In this document: positions 15,852-25,122 of the stretch, one piece after another
Layout of the letters: every line of letters begins with the position of its first letter
Position numbering within the stretch: the first letter of the stretch is position 1
Source of the DNA: Chloroflexi bacterium ADurb.Bin180
GTDB taxonomy: Bacteria > Chloroflexota > Anaerolineae > UBA2200
Assembly (NCBI GenBank): GCA_002070215.1
Contig: MWCV01000024.1
Coordinates: 1-35,755, forward strand
Length of the DNA stretch: 35,755 bases
Reading direction: 5' to 3'
The notes under the pieces: model-generated
The model's input: the letters and a program-made list of their open reading frames with translations, nothing else
What the model was told of the DNA's origin: nothing
The model's database searches: none
Translations under genes and position numbers: made by a program

Positions 15852-16688
15852 GTGAGTCCTAGTCAGATGCAGTTAGCGGATACCAACCTCACTCTCTCGG
15901 CAGAAGAACCGGCCAGGCTCGAGCTGGACAAGGTCAGCGTCGCCTACGGGCAGCGCCAGGCGCTGTGTGACATCAGCATCCACATCCCGCACGGCCAGTG
16001 TGTGGCAGTCGTGGGGCCCAACGGAGCGGGCAAGTCGACCCTTTTCAAAGCTCTGGTCGGGCTGCTGCCGGTGCAGAGCGGCACCATTCTCATCCACGGA
16101 CGGCCCCTGGGACACCATCGCGATTGCGTGGCCTACGTTCCCCAGCGCGACGAGGTCGATTGGGGCTTTCCGCTCACGGTGAGGGACGTGGTGGTAATGG
16201 GGCGCTACGGTCGAAGAGGCTGGTTGCGCGGACCCACAAAGACCGACCGCAAGGCAGTGGATGAATCGCTCGAGCTGATGGGCATCACCGAGTTGGCCGA
16301 GCGGCCGATTGGCGAGCTCTCCGGCGGGCAGCAGCAACGAGTCTTTGTGGCCAGAGCGCTGGCCCAGAACCCCCACATTCTGCTGATGGACGAGCCCTTC
16401 ACCGGAGTGGACGCCGCCTCTCGCGAGTCCATTCTGCGCGTGCTCGATCAGATGCACCGCCAGGAGGTCACCGTGCTCATCTCGACTCACGACCTCAACC
16501 TGGCCTCCAGCCGCTTTGAGCACGTGCTGGTGCTCAACAAGCGCGTCATCGCCTATGGCAGCCCGGCCGAGGTGTTCACGCCACAGACACTCCACGCCGC
16601 ATTTGGCGGCCAGGCACTCATGCTGGGCGATCACCTGGTCGCGGTCGACCAATGCTGTCCGCCGGAGCGTGGAGGCATGATCCAATGA
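15852..16688 (+). CDS. Metal-type ABC transporter ATP-binding protein
   Basis: The ATPase of a zinc/manganese/iron ABC importer (ZnuC/MntB-like), 278 aa. Walker A GPNGAGKST, the Q-loop in YVPQRDEVDWGFPLTV (typical of this family), signature LSGGQQQR, Walker B ILLMDEPF and the switch histidine in STHDLN are all present. The frame is open much further upstream, but that part overlaps the permease gene; the start is placed at GTG 15852, which has GGAG eight bases before it. ATG 15867 is the alternative. Its stop overlaps the permease start as ATGA. The metal cannot be named from sequence. Confidence 0.93.
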   Translation: MSPSQMQLADTNLTLSAEEPARLELDKVSVAYGQRQALCDISIHIPHGQCVAVVGPNGAGKSTLFKALVGLLPVQSGTILIHGRPLGHHRDCVAYVPQRDEVDWGFPLTVRDVVVMGRYGRRGWLRGPTKTDRKAVDESLELMGITELAERPIGELSGGQQQRVFVARALAQNPHILLMDEPFTGVDAASRESILRVLDQMHRQEVTVLISTHDLNLASSRFEHVLVLNKRVIAYGSPAEVFTPQTLHAAFGGQALMLGDHLVAVDQCCPPERGGMIQ

Positions 16689-17566
16689 CCTGGCTGACTG
16701 CACCTCTGGCGTACGGGTTCATGCAGCGCGGGTTTGTGGCGGCAGTGATGGTGGGAGTGCTGTGCGCTGTGATCGGGTGCTATGTGGTACTGCGGTCGAT
16801 GGCCTTTATTGGCGACGCGATGGCCCACTCGATTCTTCCCGGAGTGGCGGTGGCCTATCTGCTGAAGGGGAACCTGCTGCTGGGTGCTCTGGTGGCGGCG
16901 TTGGCGGTGGCCCTGGGAATCGGGTTGTTCTCGCGACCGAGCGCGGTGAAGGAAGACACGGCCATCGGCATTCTGTTCGCGGCTGCACTGTCGCTCGGGG
17001 TGGCGCTGATCAGCACCATCCGCACCTATGCCGTTGACCTGACGCACATCCTGTTCGGCAACGTTCTCGGGGTGAGCACGAGCGACCTGGTGCTCACCGG
17101 TCTGCTTGGCGGCGGCGTGTTGCTGGCATTGCTCGTGCTCTATCGGCCAATGCTGGTAGCCACTTTCGATCCCGTGCTGGCGGCGACCCTGCGTTTGCCC
17201 GGGCGGCTACTGAGGACCCTGCTGCTGGTGCTGCTGGCGGTGACCATTGTGGTATCCATGCAGACGGTGGGGGTTGGGCTGGTCGCAGCGATGCTGGTCA
17301 CGCCTGGCGCCACGGCTTACCTGCTGGCGCGTCGGCTGCCAAGGATGATGGCCTGGGCCGCTCTGATCGGCGCTTTGAGCAGCGTGTGCGGCCTGTACTT
17401 GAGCTTTTATCTCAACGTGGCCTCCGGTGCGGCGATCGTGCTGGTGGCGACGGCGATGTTTATGCTGGCCTACCTACTGGCACCGGACAAGGGGCTGGTG
17501 TTCGAGCACCTGCGAGCGCGCCGCGCCGTGACGCGGGACGAATGCGACTCGGACGAAGGTCACTGA
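16685..17566 (+). CDS. Metal-type ABC transporter permease
   Basis: The integral membrane partner of the ATPase, 293 aa with about eight or nine hydrophobic segments (ZnuB/MntC family). Recognisable stretches are [40 protein letters not shown] in residues 13-52, the [10 protein letters not shown] segment and the [21 protein letters not shown] segment. It starts at ATG 16685 inside the ATPase stop (ATGA), with GGAGG about ten bases upstream, so the pair is translationally coupled. No solute-binding lipoprotein gene lies beside it, which is unusual for this importer class. An amine oxidase gene follows after 10 bases. Confidence 0.93.
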   Translation: MTWLTAPLAYGFMQRGFVAAVMVGVLCAVIGCYVVLRSMAFIGDAMAHSILPGVAVAYLLKGNLLLGALVAALAVALGIGLFSRPSAVKEDTAIGILFAAALSLGVALISTIRTYAVDLTHILFGNVLGVSTSDLVLTGLLGGGVLLALLVLYRPMLVATFDPVLAATLRLPGRLLRTLLLVLLAVTIVVSMQTVGVGLVAAMLVTPGATAYLLARRLPRMMAWAALIGALSSVCGLYLSFYLNVASGAAIVLVATAMFMLAYLLAPDKGLVFEHLRARRAVTRDECDSDEGH

Positions 17567-17576
17567 GAGGAGAATC

Positions 17577-19001
17577 TTGCACGACGCCTGGCTGGGACAG
17601 TATCTGGACATCGTGCGCCACGGTCTGGCACGGACCGCGCAGGCCAGGCACGTGGTGATCGTGGGTGCGGGGCTGGCGGGTCTCGTGGCGGCCAGTGAGC
17701 TACAGCGGGCCGGACACCAGGTAACCCTCCTCGAAGCGCAGCAACGGGTCGGCGGGCGGGTGCTCACCCTGCGCAGCCCGTTCACGGAAGGGCTCTATGC
17801 CGAGGCGGGAGCCATGCGCATCCCGCGGACCCACGTACTGGCCCTGGCCTATGTCGAACGCTATGGCCTGAGGACTGTACCCTTCAGTGCGGGGCCTGGC
17901 ACCACGCGCTTTTTTCTGCGCGGCAAGCGTGTGAGTGACGGTACAGCGGGCAAGCTGGCCGCTCAGCTCGGGCTAAGGCTGAACGAGAGCGAGCAACAGC
18001 ACTCTCCGGACGAGCTGTGGAACGCCGCAGTGGCACCACTGGTAGCCGCCATGCGCGCCGAGCGGGAGAGCAACTGGGGACCGCGCTTTGATGAGCTGAG
18101 TCGAGTCTCGACGCGGCAGTTCTTGTGCAACGCCGGATGGTCTGAAGGAGCCATCAAGCTGTTTGGCATTTTGGAGAACCAGGAGGCTCTGCTCGACTGT
18201 TCGTTCCTCGAGCTGTTCCTGGAGGAATCGCACCTGGCCTACGCTAACCCGGTGCAGATCGAAGGGGGGATGGATCGGCTGCCGGCGGCGTTCCTGCCCG
18301 AGCTGGGTGAGAGGGTCCTCTTTGGAGCTCAGGTCTACTCGCTGGCCCAGTCGGAAGAAGGGGTCAAGGTATTCTACCGGACAGAGAGCGGGCCAGGGGA
18401 GATCGCGGGCGACTATGGGGTTATTGCGGTACCCTTCCCGGTGCTGAGGCACATCGAGGTGCAGCAGCCGTTCTCGACGGGCAAGCAGAGAGCCATCCGA
18501 GAGCTGCACTATGATGCTTCGACCAAGGTTCTCGCGCAGTGCCGACGCCGCTTCTGGGAGGAAGATGAAGGGATCCATGGCGGCCGCCTGGTGACGGACC
18601 TGCCGATGCGTTCGATGTACTACCCGGACCACGGAAGAGCAACGGGCCGCGGAGTGCTGCTGGCGAGCTACACCTGGGGCGAGGACGCTGAGAGATGGGG
18701 CGCGCTGGAACCCGACGAGAGGCTGAGGCAGGCCACAGAACAGGTGGCACAAATCCATCCGCAACTGCGGCAAGAGCTCGAGGTCGGGGCCAGCAAGGCA
18801 TGGCAGCTCGATCCCTTTGCTGGCGGCGCGTTCGCCGACTTGCTGCCGGGTCAGTATGGGCAGCTCTACCCGCACATCGCGGCTCCAGAAGGGCGGTTCC
18901 ACTTTGCCGGGGAGCACGCTTCGTTGAATCACGCCTGGATGCAGGGGGCGATCCATTCCGGGATTCGCGCCGCGATAGAGATTCACTCACGAGTTGGATG
19001 A
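17577..19001 (+). CDS. Flavin-containing amine oxidase
   Basis: A 474-aa FAD-dependent oxidoreductase of the monoamine/L-amino acid oxidase family. The N-terminal dinucleotide-binding motif is [18 protein letters not shown] (about 25-42), followed by [12 protein letters not shown] and the substrate-side [18 protein letters not shown] and the C-terminal [19 protein letters not shown] complete the FAD site. It oxidises an amine or amino acid, releasing ammonia and hydrogen peroxide; the substrate is not evident. There is no signal peptide, so it is cytoplasmic. The start is TTG 17577 after GAGAGGA. It lies 10 bases behind the ABC permease and ends before a strong terminator, making it the last gene of that unit. 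Confidence 0.9.
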   Translation: MHDAWLGQYLDIVRHGLARTAQARHVVIVGAGLAGLVAASELQRAGHQVTLLEAQQRVGGRVLTLRSPFTEGLYAEAGAMRIPRTHVLALAYVERYGLRTVPFSAGPGTTRFFLRGKRVSDGTAGKLAAQLGLRLNESEQQHSPDELWNAAVAPLVAAMRAERESNWGPRFDELSRVSTRQFLCNAGWSEGAIKLFGILENQEALLDCSFLELFLEESHLAYANPVQIEGGMDRLPAAFLPELGERVLFGAQVYSLAQSEEGVKVFYRTESGPGEIAGDYGVIAVPFPVLRHIEVQQPFSTGKQRAIRELHYDASTKVLAQCRRRFWEEDEGIHGGRLVTDLPMRSMYYPDHGRATGRGVLLASYTWGEDAERWGALEPDERLRQATEQVAQIHPQLRQELEVGASKAWQLDPFAGGAFADLLPGQYGQLYPHIAAPEGRFHFAGEHASLNHAWMQGAIHSGIRAAIEIHSRVG

Positions 19002-19106
19002 GCTCCCCGCGAAGCTCATCGAGCCAGGAGACACCAAGACATAACCATCCACCAGCTTGATCTGTTCCTCGTTTGCTTGCATCTCCGCATCACATAACGG
19101 ACACTC

Positions 19107-19145
19107 CGCGTCAGGACGGGAAAATCGACTCCTGACGCGTTTTTT
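19107..19145 (+). terminator. Strong intrinsic terminator after the amine oxidase
   Basis: A perfect 10-bp stem (CGCGTCAGGA 19107-19116 with 19130-19139) with a 13-base loop is followed by six T residues (19140-19145). It closes the ABC-amine oxidase unit. Confidence 0.92.
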
Positions 19146-19172
19146 GACAGCAAGGGACAAATGGGGTAGAGT
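19144..19172 (+). promoter_or_regulatory. Promoter of the ATP-grasp gene
   Basis: TTGACA (19144-19149) and TAGAGT (19167-19172) are 17 bases apart. The -35 begins within the T-run of the preceding terminator. The predicted leader is about 125 bases. Confidence 0.7.
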
Positions 19173-19303
19173 CTCTTGAGTGGACGGGCGGCGACAAAGC
19201 CGGCTGCGTCGGCCCGGCGCTCTGGTCCACCATCATGGAGGTGCACTGCGGCTGCAGCGGCGGGAGCAGCGACCCGCAAGCAGAATTCCGGGGGTAGTGA
19301 TCA

Positions 19304-20326
19304 ATGGTGCTGACCAAGACGCGCACTGATTTGCCGATTCTGTTGCTCCACAACGTGGACACCGACTGGACTGACGCCGAGATCGAAGAGGTCGAACAGG
19401 CCGTCGAGTTGTTACGATCGGCTGTGGCGTCGCTCGGGCATCCCGTGGTCAGCGCGACGCTCCGCGACTCTGACCTCGCGTCTCTCCTCAGCAAGTTCGA
19501 TCCTCTGGATTACGTGGTGCTCAACTGGTGTGAGTGCCTTCCCGGAACGACCAGCACCGATTATCGTGTCGCCCAGATCCTGGAGGCTTTGGGGTTCACC
19601 TTCACTGGAGCCGGCTCGGAGGCGCTCGAGTTCAGTTGGAACAAGCCTCAGGTCAAAGAGCGACTGCGCCGCCTGGGCATCAGCACCCCAACCTGGAAGG
19701 TCTTTGAGCGGGCAGAGCCAGATAGCTGGAACTGCTTTCCGGCCATTGTCAAAGCGGGGCTCCAGCACAGCAGCGTGGGCATCACGTCCGAGTCCGTGGT
19801 GCTCAACGAGGAGGAGACGCTGCGCCGCCTGGAGTACATCCTGACGACGTACGGCCCACCGGCGATTGTGGAGGATTTCGTCGACGGACGCGAGTTCTAC
19901 GTTCCCGTCATCGGCAATGGCGAGCCGATGATCCTGCCTCCGGTGGAGATGGACTATGGCGCGTTCTCTGACATGCACCAGCGCCTGTGCACCTACGACG
20001 CCAAGTTCACCCCTGGCTCCGACCAGTACGTGGGCATTACCTGTCGCGTGCCCGCTCCCCTAAGCGCGGATGAGTACGCCCGCCTGGAAAAGCTCGCCCT
20101 GGCGGGGTTTGCTGCGCTGCAATGCCGCGACTATGCGCGCATGGATGTGCGGCTGCGCGATGGAGTGTTCTATCTGATCGATGTCAACCCCAACGCCGAC
20201 ATTAGCGCCGATGCCAGCGTCGCCAGAGGCGCAGCAGCGGCCGGTTATTCCTACGGCGAGATGATCAGCCTTCTGGTGACTCTGGCCGCGGAAAGGCACC
20301 CGCGTTTCGGGCAGAGTTCTCACTGA
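19304..20326 (+). CDS. D-alanine-D-alanine-ligase-like ATP-grasp protein
   Basis: A 340-aa ATP-grasp enzyme. The N-terminal domain (1-100) resembles that of Ddl. The central domain has the ATP-binding lysines (about K114 in WNKPQVKERL and K150 in AIVKAGLQHSSVGI) and the hinge VEDFVDGREFYV (189-200). The C-terminal metal site reads IDVNPNADIS (292-301) where true D-Ala-D-Ala ligases have an ENTxPG-type sequence. The enzyme therefore probably ligates some other carboxylate-amine pair, perhaps amino acids or a peptide. It is not near any cell-wall gene. The ATG follows GGGGGT. The GH31 gene starts 77 bases downstream. Fold is confident, substrate unknown. Confidence 0.85.
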   Translation: MVLTKTRTDLPILLLHNVDTDWTDAEIEEVEQAVELLRSAVASLGHPVVSATLRDSDLASLLSKFDPLDYVVLNWCECLPGTTSTDYRVAQILEALGFTFTGAGSEALEFSWNKPQVKERLRRLGISTPTWKVFERAEPDSWNCFPAIVKAGLQHSSVGITSESVVLNEEETLRRLEYILTTYGPPAIVEDFVDGREFYVPVIGNGEPMILPPVEMDYGAFSDMHQRLCTYDAKFTPGSDQYVGITCRVPAPLSADEYARLEKLALAGFAALQCRDYARMDVRLRDGVFYLIDVNPNADISADASVARGAAAAGYSYGEMISLLVTLAAERHPRFGQSSH

Positions 20327-20403
20327 CCACAGCAGGCCCCGGGCCGCGGTCTCGCGGCAGAAACCTGGACAGTGCTGCAGCAAAGGCCGGTCTGGCGAAA
20401 CGA

Positions 20404-23133
20404 TTGATCGGCACCTCGCTGGCCTGTCTGCTGCTGGCGGTCGTTGCTCCGTTCGCCCTCGTTCGAGGTGCCTCGACCCAGGCACCAACGCTCACCTTCT
20501 CCTCGTCTTCAGGCTATGTGGTGCTCAGACCGCTGGACACGGACCTGCTGTGGATTGAGCTCGGCGCTGGAGCAGTTCCACAGCAGGAAACGTCGGGCCT
20601 GCCGCACAGCGCCATGGTTGCCAGGTCGGACTATCCTGGCGCGCCGTTCAACGCTCTGGACGCGAATCAGGTTGACGCGGGCGCCATCCGCGTGCAGGTG
20701 GAGCCGCAGAGCCTCTGTCTGCGATTGACCGACACGCAGCGCGAGCCGGACCTGCCCCTGACGACACTCTGCCCGCAATTCGATGGCGGCAGCTTGACGG
20801 GGTTCACCCTGCTGCCGACCGGGTTCACTCACGCCTATGGGCTCGGTCAGCAATTTGCGCTGGCCGGACAGATGGACGGTGACTTGATCGGCCGCGTGCG
20901 GGCACCGGGGAACCGCTACGGCAACGCCATGACGCCCCTAGCTGGCGGGATGGTGGGCAAGACCCAGGTCCCGGTGATCTACTTCCTGGGAGAGGGTTCT
21001 GACTGCTACGCCCTGTTCGTCGACAGCGCTGCTCCGCAGACCTGGAACTTGAAGGGCAACCTGTGGAAGGTTACGGCAAAGGCCCCTCAGCTCAGGATCT
21101 ATGTGCTCACCGGACCGGATCTGCCGGACCTCAGGAAGGACTATATGGAGCTGACCGGCAGGCCTCCCGTTCCTCCCAGGGCCTTCTTTGGACTATGGGT
21201 CTCTGAGTACGGCTACGATGGCTGGCCCGAGCTGAGAGACAAGCTGGCCACCCTCAGGGCGGCACGAATGCCGGTGGATGGGTTCGTACTGGACCTGCAG
21301 TGGTACGGCGGCATCGAGAGCAACTCGGGTGACACGTCGATGGGTCGGCTCGATTGGGACAGGCGGGCCTTTCCTGATCCAGAGGCGGAGGTTGCCCGGC
21401 TCAAGCAGCAGGGAATCGGCCTGATGCTGATCGAGCAGCCCTACGTGGGCGAGAGCCTGGACGAGTTCAAGGACCTGCAGCAGCGAGGCTACCTGGTGAG
21501 GACCTGCGAGACCTGCGGCGGCACCATTCTGGCGCAAAACCCCTGGTGGGGCATCGGCGGTATGATTGATTTCAGCAACAGGCAAAGTGCAGCCTACTGG
21601 CACGACAGCAAACGGGCGCCGCTGATCAAGCAGGGCATCGTCGGCCATTGGACCGACCTCGGCGAACCAGAGCTCTACGAGGACCAGGACTGGTACCTGA
21701 ACGACGCGGCGGGTGACAGCGGAGAGCACGGCGAGGCGGCAGTGCACAATTTGTACAATCTGTACTGGAGCAAGGGCATCGTCGAGGGCTACCAGAGAAC
21801 CAGTCCCACGGTGCGGCCATTCATCCTCTCGCGTTCCGGCACGGCTGGCTCCCAACGCTACGGGGTGGCCCTGTGGTCGGGCGACATCGGCTCCAATCTG
21901 GGCAGTCTGGCGGCGCAGCAGAACGCGCAGATGCACCTGTCTTTTTCTGGCATCGACTATTACGGGAGCGACGTCGGTGGGTTCATGCGGCAGGCCCTGG
22001 ACAGCGATCTCGATGAGCTGTACACGCAGTGGTTCGCCGATTCAGCCCTCTTCGATGTGCCGCTGAGACCCCACACCCTGAACCTGTGCAACTGCAACGA
22101 GACCGCTCCCGACCGGGTGGGGGACGTCGAAAGCAACAGAGCGAACCTGCTGCTGCGTTACGAGCTGACTCCCTACGTCTATTCGCTGGCCCACCGTGCG
22201 TACCTGAATGGCGAGCCGATCTTCCCGTCTCTGGCCTTCTACTATCCGTCCGATGCCAACGTCCGCGAAATGGCCAGTGAAAAGCTCATCGGCCGCGACC
22301 TGCTGGCCGCAGTCGTGGCCAAAGCAGGCGTCAGGCAGCAGCGCGTGTACCTGCCGGCCGGAGACTGGGTGGAGTACCACACGCGCCAGTGGCACTCCAG
22401 CCCGGGCGAATGGCTGGAAGAGCGGCCGCTCTATGTGGATGGGCTCTTCAGGCTGCCTCTCTACGCCCGCGCGGGAGCCATTCTCCCGCAGATGTACGTT
22501 GACGAGCGCACCCTCAACATCGAGGGGCAGCGCAGCGACGGCACGCGACGAGACGAACTCGTCGTGACGGTGTTCGCGTCGGAGCAACCCGGCGAGTTTG
22601 CCCTGTACGAGGATGACGGCCAGTCGACGGATTACCAGCGTGGCGCAGTGCGCACCACCGTGCTCTCCCAGGAGACGCGTGCGGAGCAGAGCCGGGTGCG
22701 CATCGCCACGGCCAGCGGCAGCTATCGCGGCGCCGTCAGCCGGCGCGACAACGTGGTGCGGCTTGTCCTCAACGGCCAGGCAGCGAGCCAGGTGATGGTC
22801 AACGGCCGCGCGCTGCCGCAATGTCGCTCCGAAGCGGACTGGACCGCCACTCAGGTGGCCTGCTGGGGCAACGCCGACGCCAACCTGGTACTGGCCCGGT
22901 CGGGGACAATGGACGTCGGGCAGTCCAAGGAGTTCGTCTTTGCTCTGACCGATGCGGCGCAGGCCGAATTGTGGCACGGGCCGGCGGAGCTACCGAGCGA
23001 TACGCATCTTCCCACGCAACCGGCCATCGACCTCAGACTCTGGCTGGCAGTGGCTCTCCTGCTCGCGGCAGCCGTCGTAGTTTCGTGGCGGATAGCGCAG
23101 CGGGAACGGTCGAGCAGGGCCAACGGCCGCTAA
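20404..23133 (+). CDS. Glycoside hydrolase family 31, secreted and membrane-anchored
   Basis: A 909-aa GH31 enzyme (alpha-glucosidase/alpha-xylosidase group). It has an N-terminal signal sequence (about 1-22), an N-terminal beta domain, the (beta/alpha)8 barrel from about 255, a C-terminal beta region and a hydrophobic helix near 875-893 followed by a basic tail. The nucleophile is D418 in GHWTDLGEPE and the likely acid/base is D494 in LWSGDIGS; VSEYGYDGWPEL and DLQWYGG are typical barrel strands. The signal plus tail anchor predict an exoenzyme tethered to the cell surface. The start is TTG 20404, the first start codon in the open frame. It has no clear ribosome binding site, so the N-terminus is uncertain. 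Confidence 0.88.
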   Translation: MIGTSLACLLLAVVAPFALVRGASTQAPTLTFSSSSGYVVLRPLDTDLLWIELGAGAVPQQETSGLPHSAMVARSDYPGAPFNALDANQVDAGAIRVQVEPQSLCLRLTDTQREPDLPLTTLCPQFDGGSLTGFTLLPTGFTHAYGLGQQFALAGQMDGDLIGRVRAPGNRYGNAMTPLAGGMVGKTQVPVIYFLGEGSDCYALFVDSAAPQTWNLKGNLWKVTAKAPQLRIYVLTGPDLPDLRKDYMELTGRPPVPPRAFFGLWVSEYGYDGWPELRDKLATLRAARMPVDGFVLDLQWYGGIESNSGDTSMGRLDWDRRAFPDPEAEVARLKQQGIGLMLIEQPYVGESLDEFKDLQQRGYLVRTCETCGGTILAQNPWWGIGGMIDFSNRQSAAYWHDSKRAPLIKQGIVGHWTDLGEPELYEDQDWYLNDAAGDSGEHGEAAVHNLYNLYWSKGIVEGYQRTSPTVRPFILSRSGTAGSQRYGVALWSGDIGSNLGSLAAQQNAQMHLSFSGIDYYGSDVGGFMRQALDSDLDELYTQWFADSALFDVPLRPHTLNLCNCNETAPDRVGDVESNRANLLLRYELTPYVYSLAHRAYLNGEPIFPSLAFYYPSDANVREMASEKLIGRDLLAAVVAKAGVRQQRVYLPAGDWVEYHTRQWHSSPGEWLEERPLYVDGLFRLPLYARAGAILPQMYVDERTLNIEGQRSDGTRRDELVVTVFASEQPGEFALYEDDGQSTDYQRGAVRTTVLSQETRAEQSRVRIATASGSYRGAVSRRDNVVRLVLNGQAASQVMVNGRALPQCRSEADWTATQVACWGNADANLVLARSGTMDVGQSKEFVFALTDAAQAELWHGPAELPSDTHLPTQPAIDLRLWLAVALLLAAAVVVSWRIAQRERSSRANGR

Positions 23134-23172
23134 GACGAGGATACAACACTCGCCAACACAAGGAGGAGCACC

Positions 23173-24534
23173 ATGTGTGACACGATGGTAGCGCTGGGCA
23201 AGGCCACGGCGGACGGCAGTACCATCCTGGCCAAGAACAGCGACCGCGAACCGAATGAGGCACAGCTTTTGACCTACGTTCCGCGGCAGCAGCACGCCGA
23301 TGGCGAGCAGGTGCAGTGCACCTACATCAAGCTCCCGCAGGTGCGGGAGACGTTCGAGGTCGTGCTCTCGCGCCCGTTCTGGATGTGGGGCGCCGAGATG
23401 GGCGGCAACGAACACGGGGTGGCCATCGGCAACGAGGCGGTGTTCACCAAGGAACCCTATGGCAAGGAGCCGGGCCTCATCGGCATGGACATGCTGAGGC
23501 TCGCGCTCGAGCGGACCGACAGTGCGCGCGGCGCCCTGGAACTGATTATCGAGCTCCTCCGCACCTATGGGCAGAGCGGCAACTGCGGCTTGAAGCATCC
23601 CACGTACTATCACAACTCGTTCCTCATCGCCGATGCGCGGGAAGCCTGGTGCCTGGAGACCTCCGGTCAATACTGGGCGGCGCAGAGGGTCACGGACCGG
23701 CGGACGATCTCTAACGGATTGACCATTGGCCGCGAGTGGGAAATGGCCAGCCCCGGCCTGGTAGAGCACGCCATCGAAAAGGGCTGGTGCAAATCGGCGG
23801 CCGAGTTTGACTTTGCACGCTGCTACTCTGACCTCATCTTTACCCGGCTCGACGGCTGCCGTCCCAGGCAATGCCGCTCCGCAGAGCTGCTGGCAGAGCA
23901 GCAGGGGCGATTCACGATCCTTTCGGCTATGGCTGCTCTGCGCGACCATGGGGCGCGGGCGCAAGGACCCGGCTGGAGCCCTGCCAAAGGGCTGGTGATG
24001 GATACATTGTGCGTCCACGCCGGACTGGGCCCCACCAGACCCAGTCAGTCGACCGGATCCATGGTGGCCCACTTGAGCGATGACCGGCCGACCTTCTGGC
24101 TGACCGGCACCTCCGCTCCCTGCACCAGTCTATTCAAGCCTGTATTCCTGGGCAGCTCAGGGTTGCCCGACCTCGGACCCGAGGCCACAGGAACGGCTGA
24201 CGAGCGGTCGCTGTGGTGGCGCCACGAGCGGCTGCACCGAGCGACGCTCAAGGATTATGCCACGAGGCACGGCCTGTACGCGGACGAGCGCGACCGCGTG
24301 CAGGCCGCCTGGGTGGCCGAAGCAGAGCACGTCATCGCTGAGACGAGGGGGCAAAGGGCTGAAGAGGCCACAGCCCGGCTGCGCGGGCTGACCAGCGCCT
24401 GTTTTGAGCGTGCCGACGCGCTGGAGCAGGCCTGGCTGGAGCTGGTGCAACAGGCACCGCCCGGGCGAAGCGGTTACCCGTTGTTCGATTTCGCCTGGCG
24501 TGGGTATAATCGGCAAGCCGAGTTCCGACCATAG
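23173..24534 (+). CDS. C69-family peptidase / secernin-like protein
   Basis: A 453-aa N-terminal-nucleophile hydrolase of the C69 dipeptidase/secernin group. The predicted nucleophile is Cys2 in MCDTMVALGKATADGS, exposed by removal of the initiator Met. KNSDREPNEAQ and GNEHGVAIGNEAVFTKEP are conserved in the family. It is expected to hydrolyse peptide or amide bonds in the cytoplasm; no signal peptide is present. AAGGAGGAG seven bases before the ATG makes the start secure. It follows GH31 after 39 bases. Secernins have no firmly known substrate, so the peptidase name is a family label. Confidence 0.88.
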   Translation: MCDTMVALGKATADGSTILAKNSDREPNEAQLLTYVPRQQHADGEQVQCTYIKLPQVRETFEVVLSRPFWMWGAEMGGNEHGVAIGNEAVFTKEPYGKEPGLIGMDMLRLALERTDSARGALELIIELLRTYGQSGNCGLKHPTYYHNSFLIADAREAWCLETSGQYWAAQRVTDRRTISNGLTIGREWEMASPGLVEHAIEKGWCKSAAEFDFARCYSDLIFTRLDGCRPRQCRSAELLAEQQGRFTILSAMAALRDHGARAQGPGWSPAKGLVMDTLCVHAGLGPTRPSQSTGSMVAHLSDDRPTFWLTGTSAPCTSLFKPVFLGSSGLPDLGPEATGTADERSLWWRHERLHRATLKDYATRHGLYADERDRVQAAWVAEAEHVIAETRGQRAEEATARLRGLTSACFERADALEQAWLELVQQAPPGRSGYPLFDFAWRGYNRQAEFRP

Positions 24535-24579
24535 CAGGTCCACGAATGACTCGGACTCATCAGCTTAGGAGGACAGGAC

Positions 24580-25065
24580 GTGATTACACCGGCGGAGCTA
24601 GCGCAGTTCTTTGAGCGCAACCTGGGCATCATCGAGCAGCAGGTCAAGGGGCTGACTCACGAGCAGTGCCTGCTTCAGCTCCCGTTCCGTGGCAATTGCA
24701 TGAACTGGGTGCTCGGGCATATCGCTGACAACCGCAGCGGCGTCTGCGAGGCATTGGGTCAGGGGGCGGTGATGACGCCCGAGGAGGCCAAACGCTACAG
24801 CTATGGCTCTGAGCCCATCTGCGGTGAGGGGCCCGGCGTATTGCCCCTGGCCAGGCTTATGGAGATCCTGCGGGAGAGCCAGAAGAGGATCAACGTGGCA
24901 CTGCCCCTGCTGAAGGAACGGGACTGGAAGAGACAGATGAAGGACTTTCGCGGGGAAGTGACCTTTGGCAACCACCTGGTGTTCCTGTACTTTCACGACA
25001 CCTACCACATCGGGCAGACCGAGGCGCTGCGCCAACTGGCAGGCACCAACGACGGCGTCATCTAG
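24580..25065 (+). CDS. DinB-like four-helix-bundle protein
   Basis: A 161-aa protein of the DinB/YfiT-like metalloenzyme superfamily. The expected metal-binding histidines are visible in WVLGHIADNR (about residue 47) and in YFHDTYHIGQTEALRQL (about 138 and 142). Members include thiol transferases (bacillithiol- or mycothiol-dependent) and proteins of unknown role. The start is GTG 24580 after AGGAGG. It lies 45 bases behind the C69 gene in the same direction. Confidence 0.82.
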   Translation: MITPAELAQFFERNLGIIEQQVKGLTHEQCLLQLPFRGNCMNWVLGHIADNRSGVCEALGQGAVMTPEEAKRYSYGSEPICGEGPGVLPLARLMEILRESQKRINVALPLLKERDWKRQMKDFRGEVTFGNHLVFLYFHDTYHIGQTEALRQLAGTNDGVI

Positions 25066-25122
25066 GTCGGCGCCAGAGCCGCCCCGGGCGAGTGCAGTGA
25101 GCATCCATTGGGTGTGTCCCTG

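Larger units (their letters stand above)
19002..19303. other. Intergenic region: terminator, promoter and leader
   Basis: About 300 bases. Bases 19002-19106 show nothing I recognise. They are followed by a terminator (19107-19145) that abuts a promoter (19144-19172) for the ATP-grasp gene. The remaining leader of about 125 bases contains a 20-codon open frame at 19235-19297 with no ribosome binding site. Confidence 0.7.

Noticed and set aside
17973-18986. A 337-codon open frame antisense to the amine oxidase, and similar long antisense frames opposite folC, idi and the lipid kinase
   Set aside because: Same reason: mirror frames of clear genes, with compositionally odd translations and no supporting signals.
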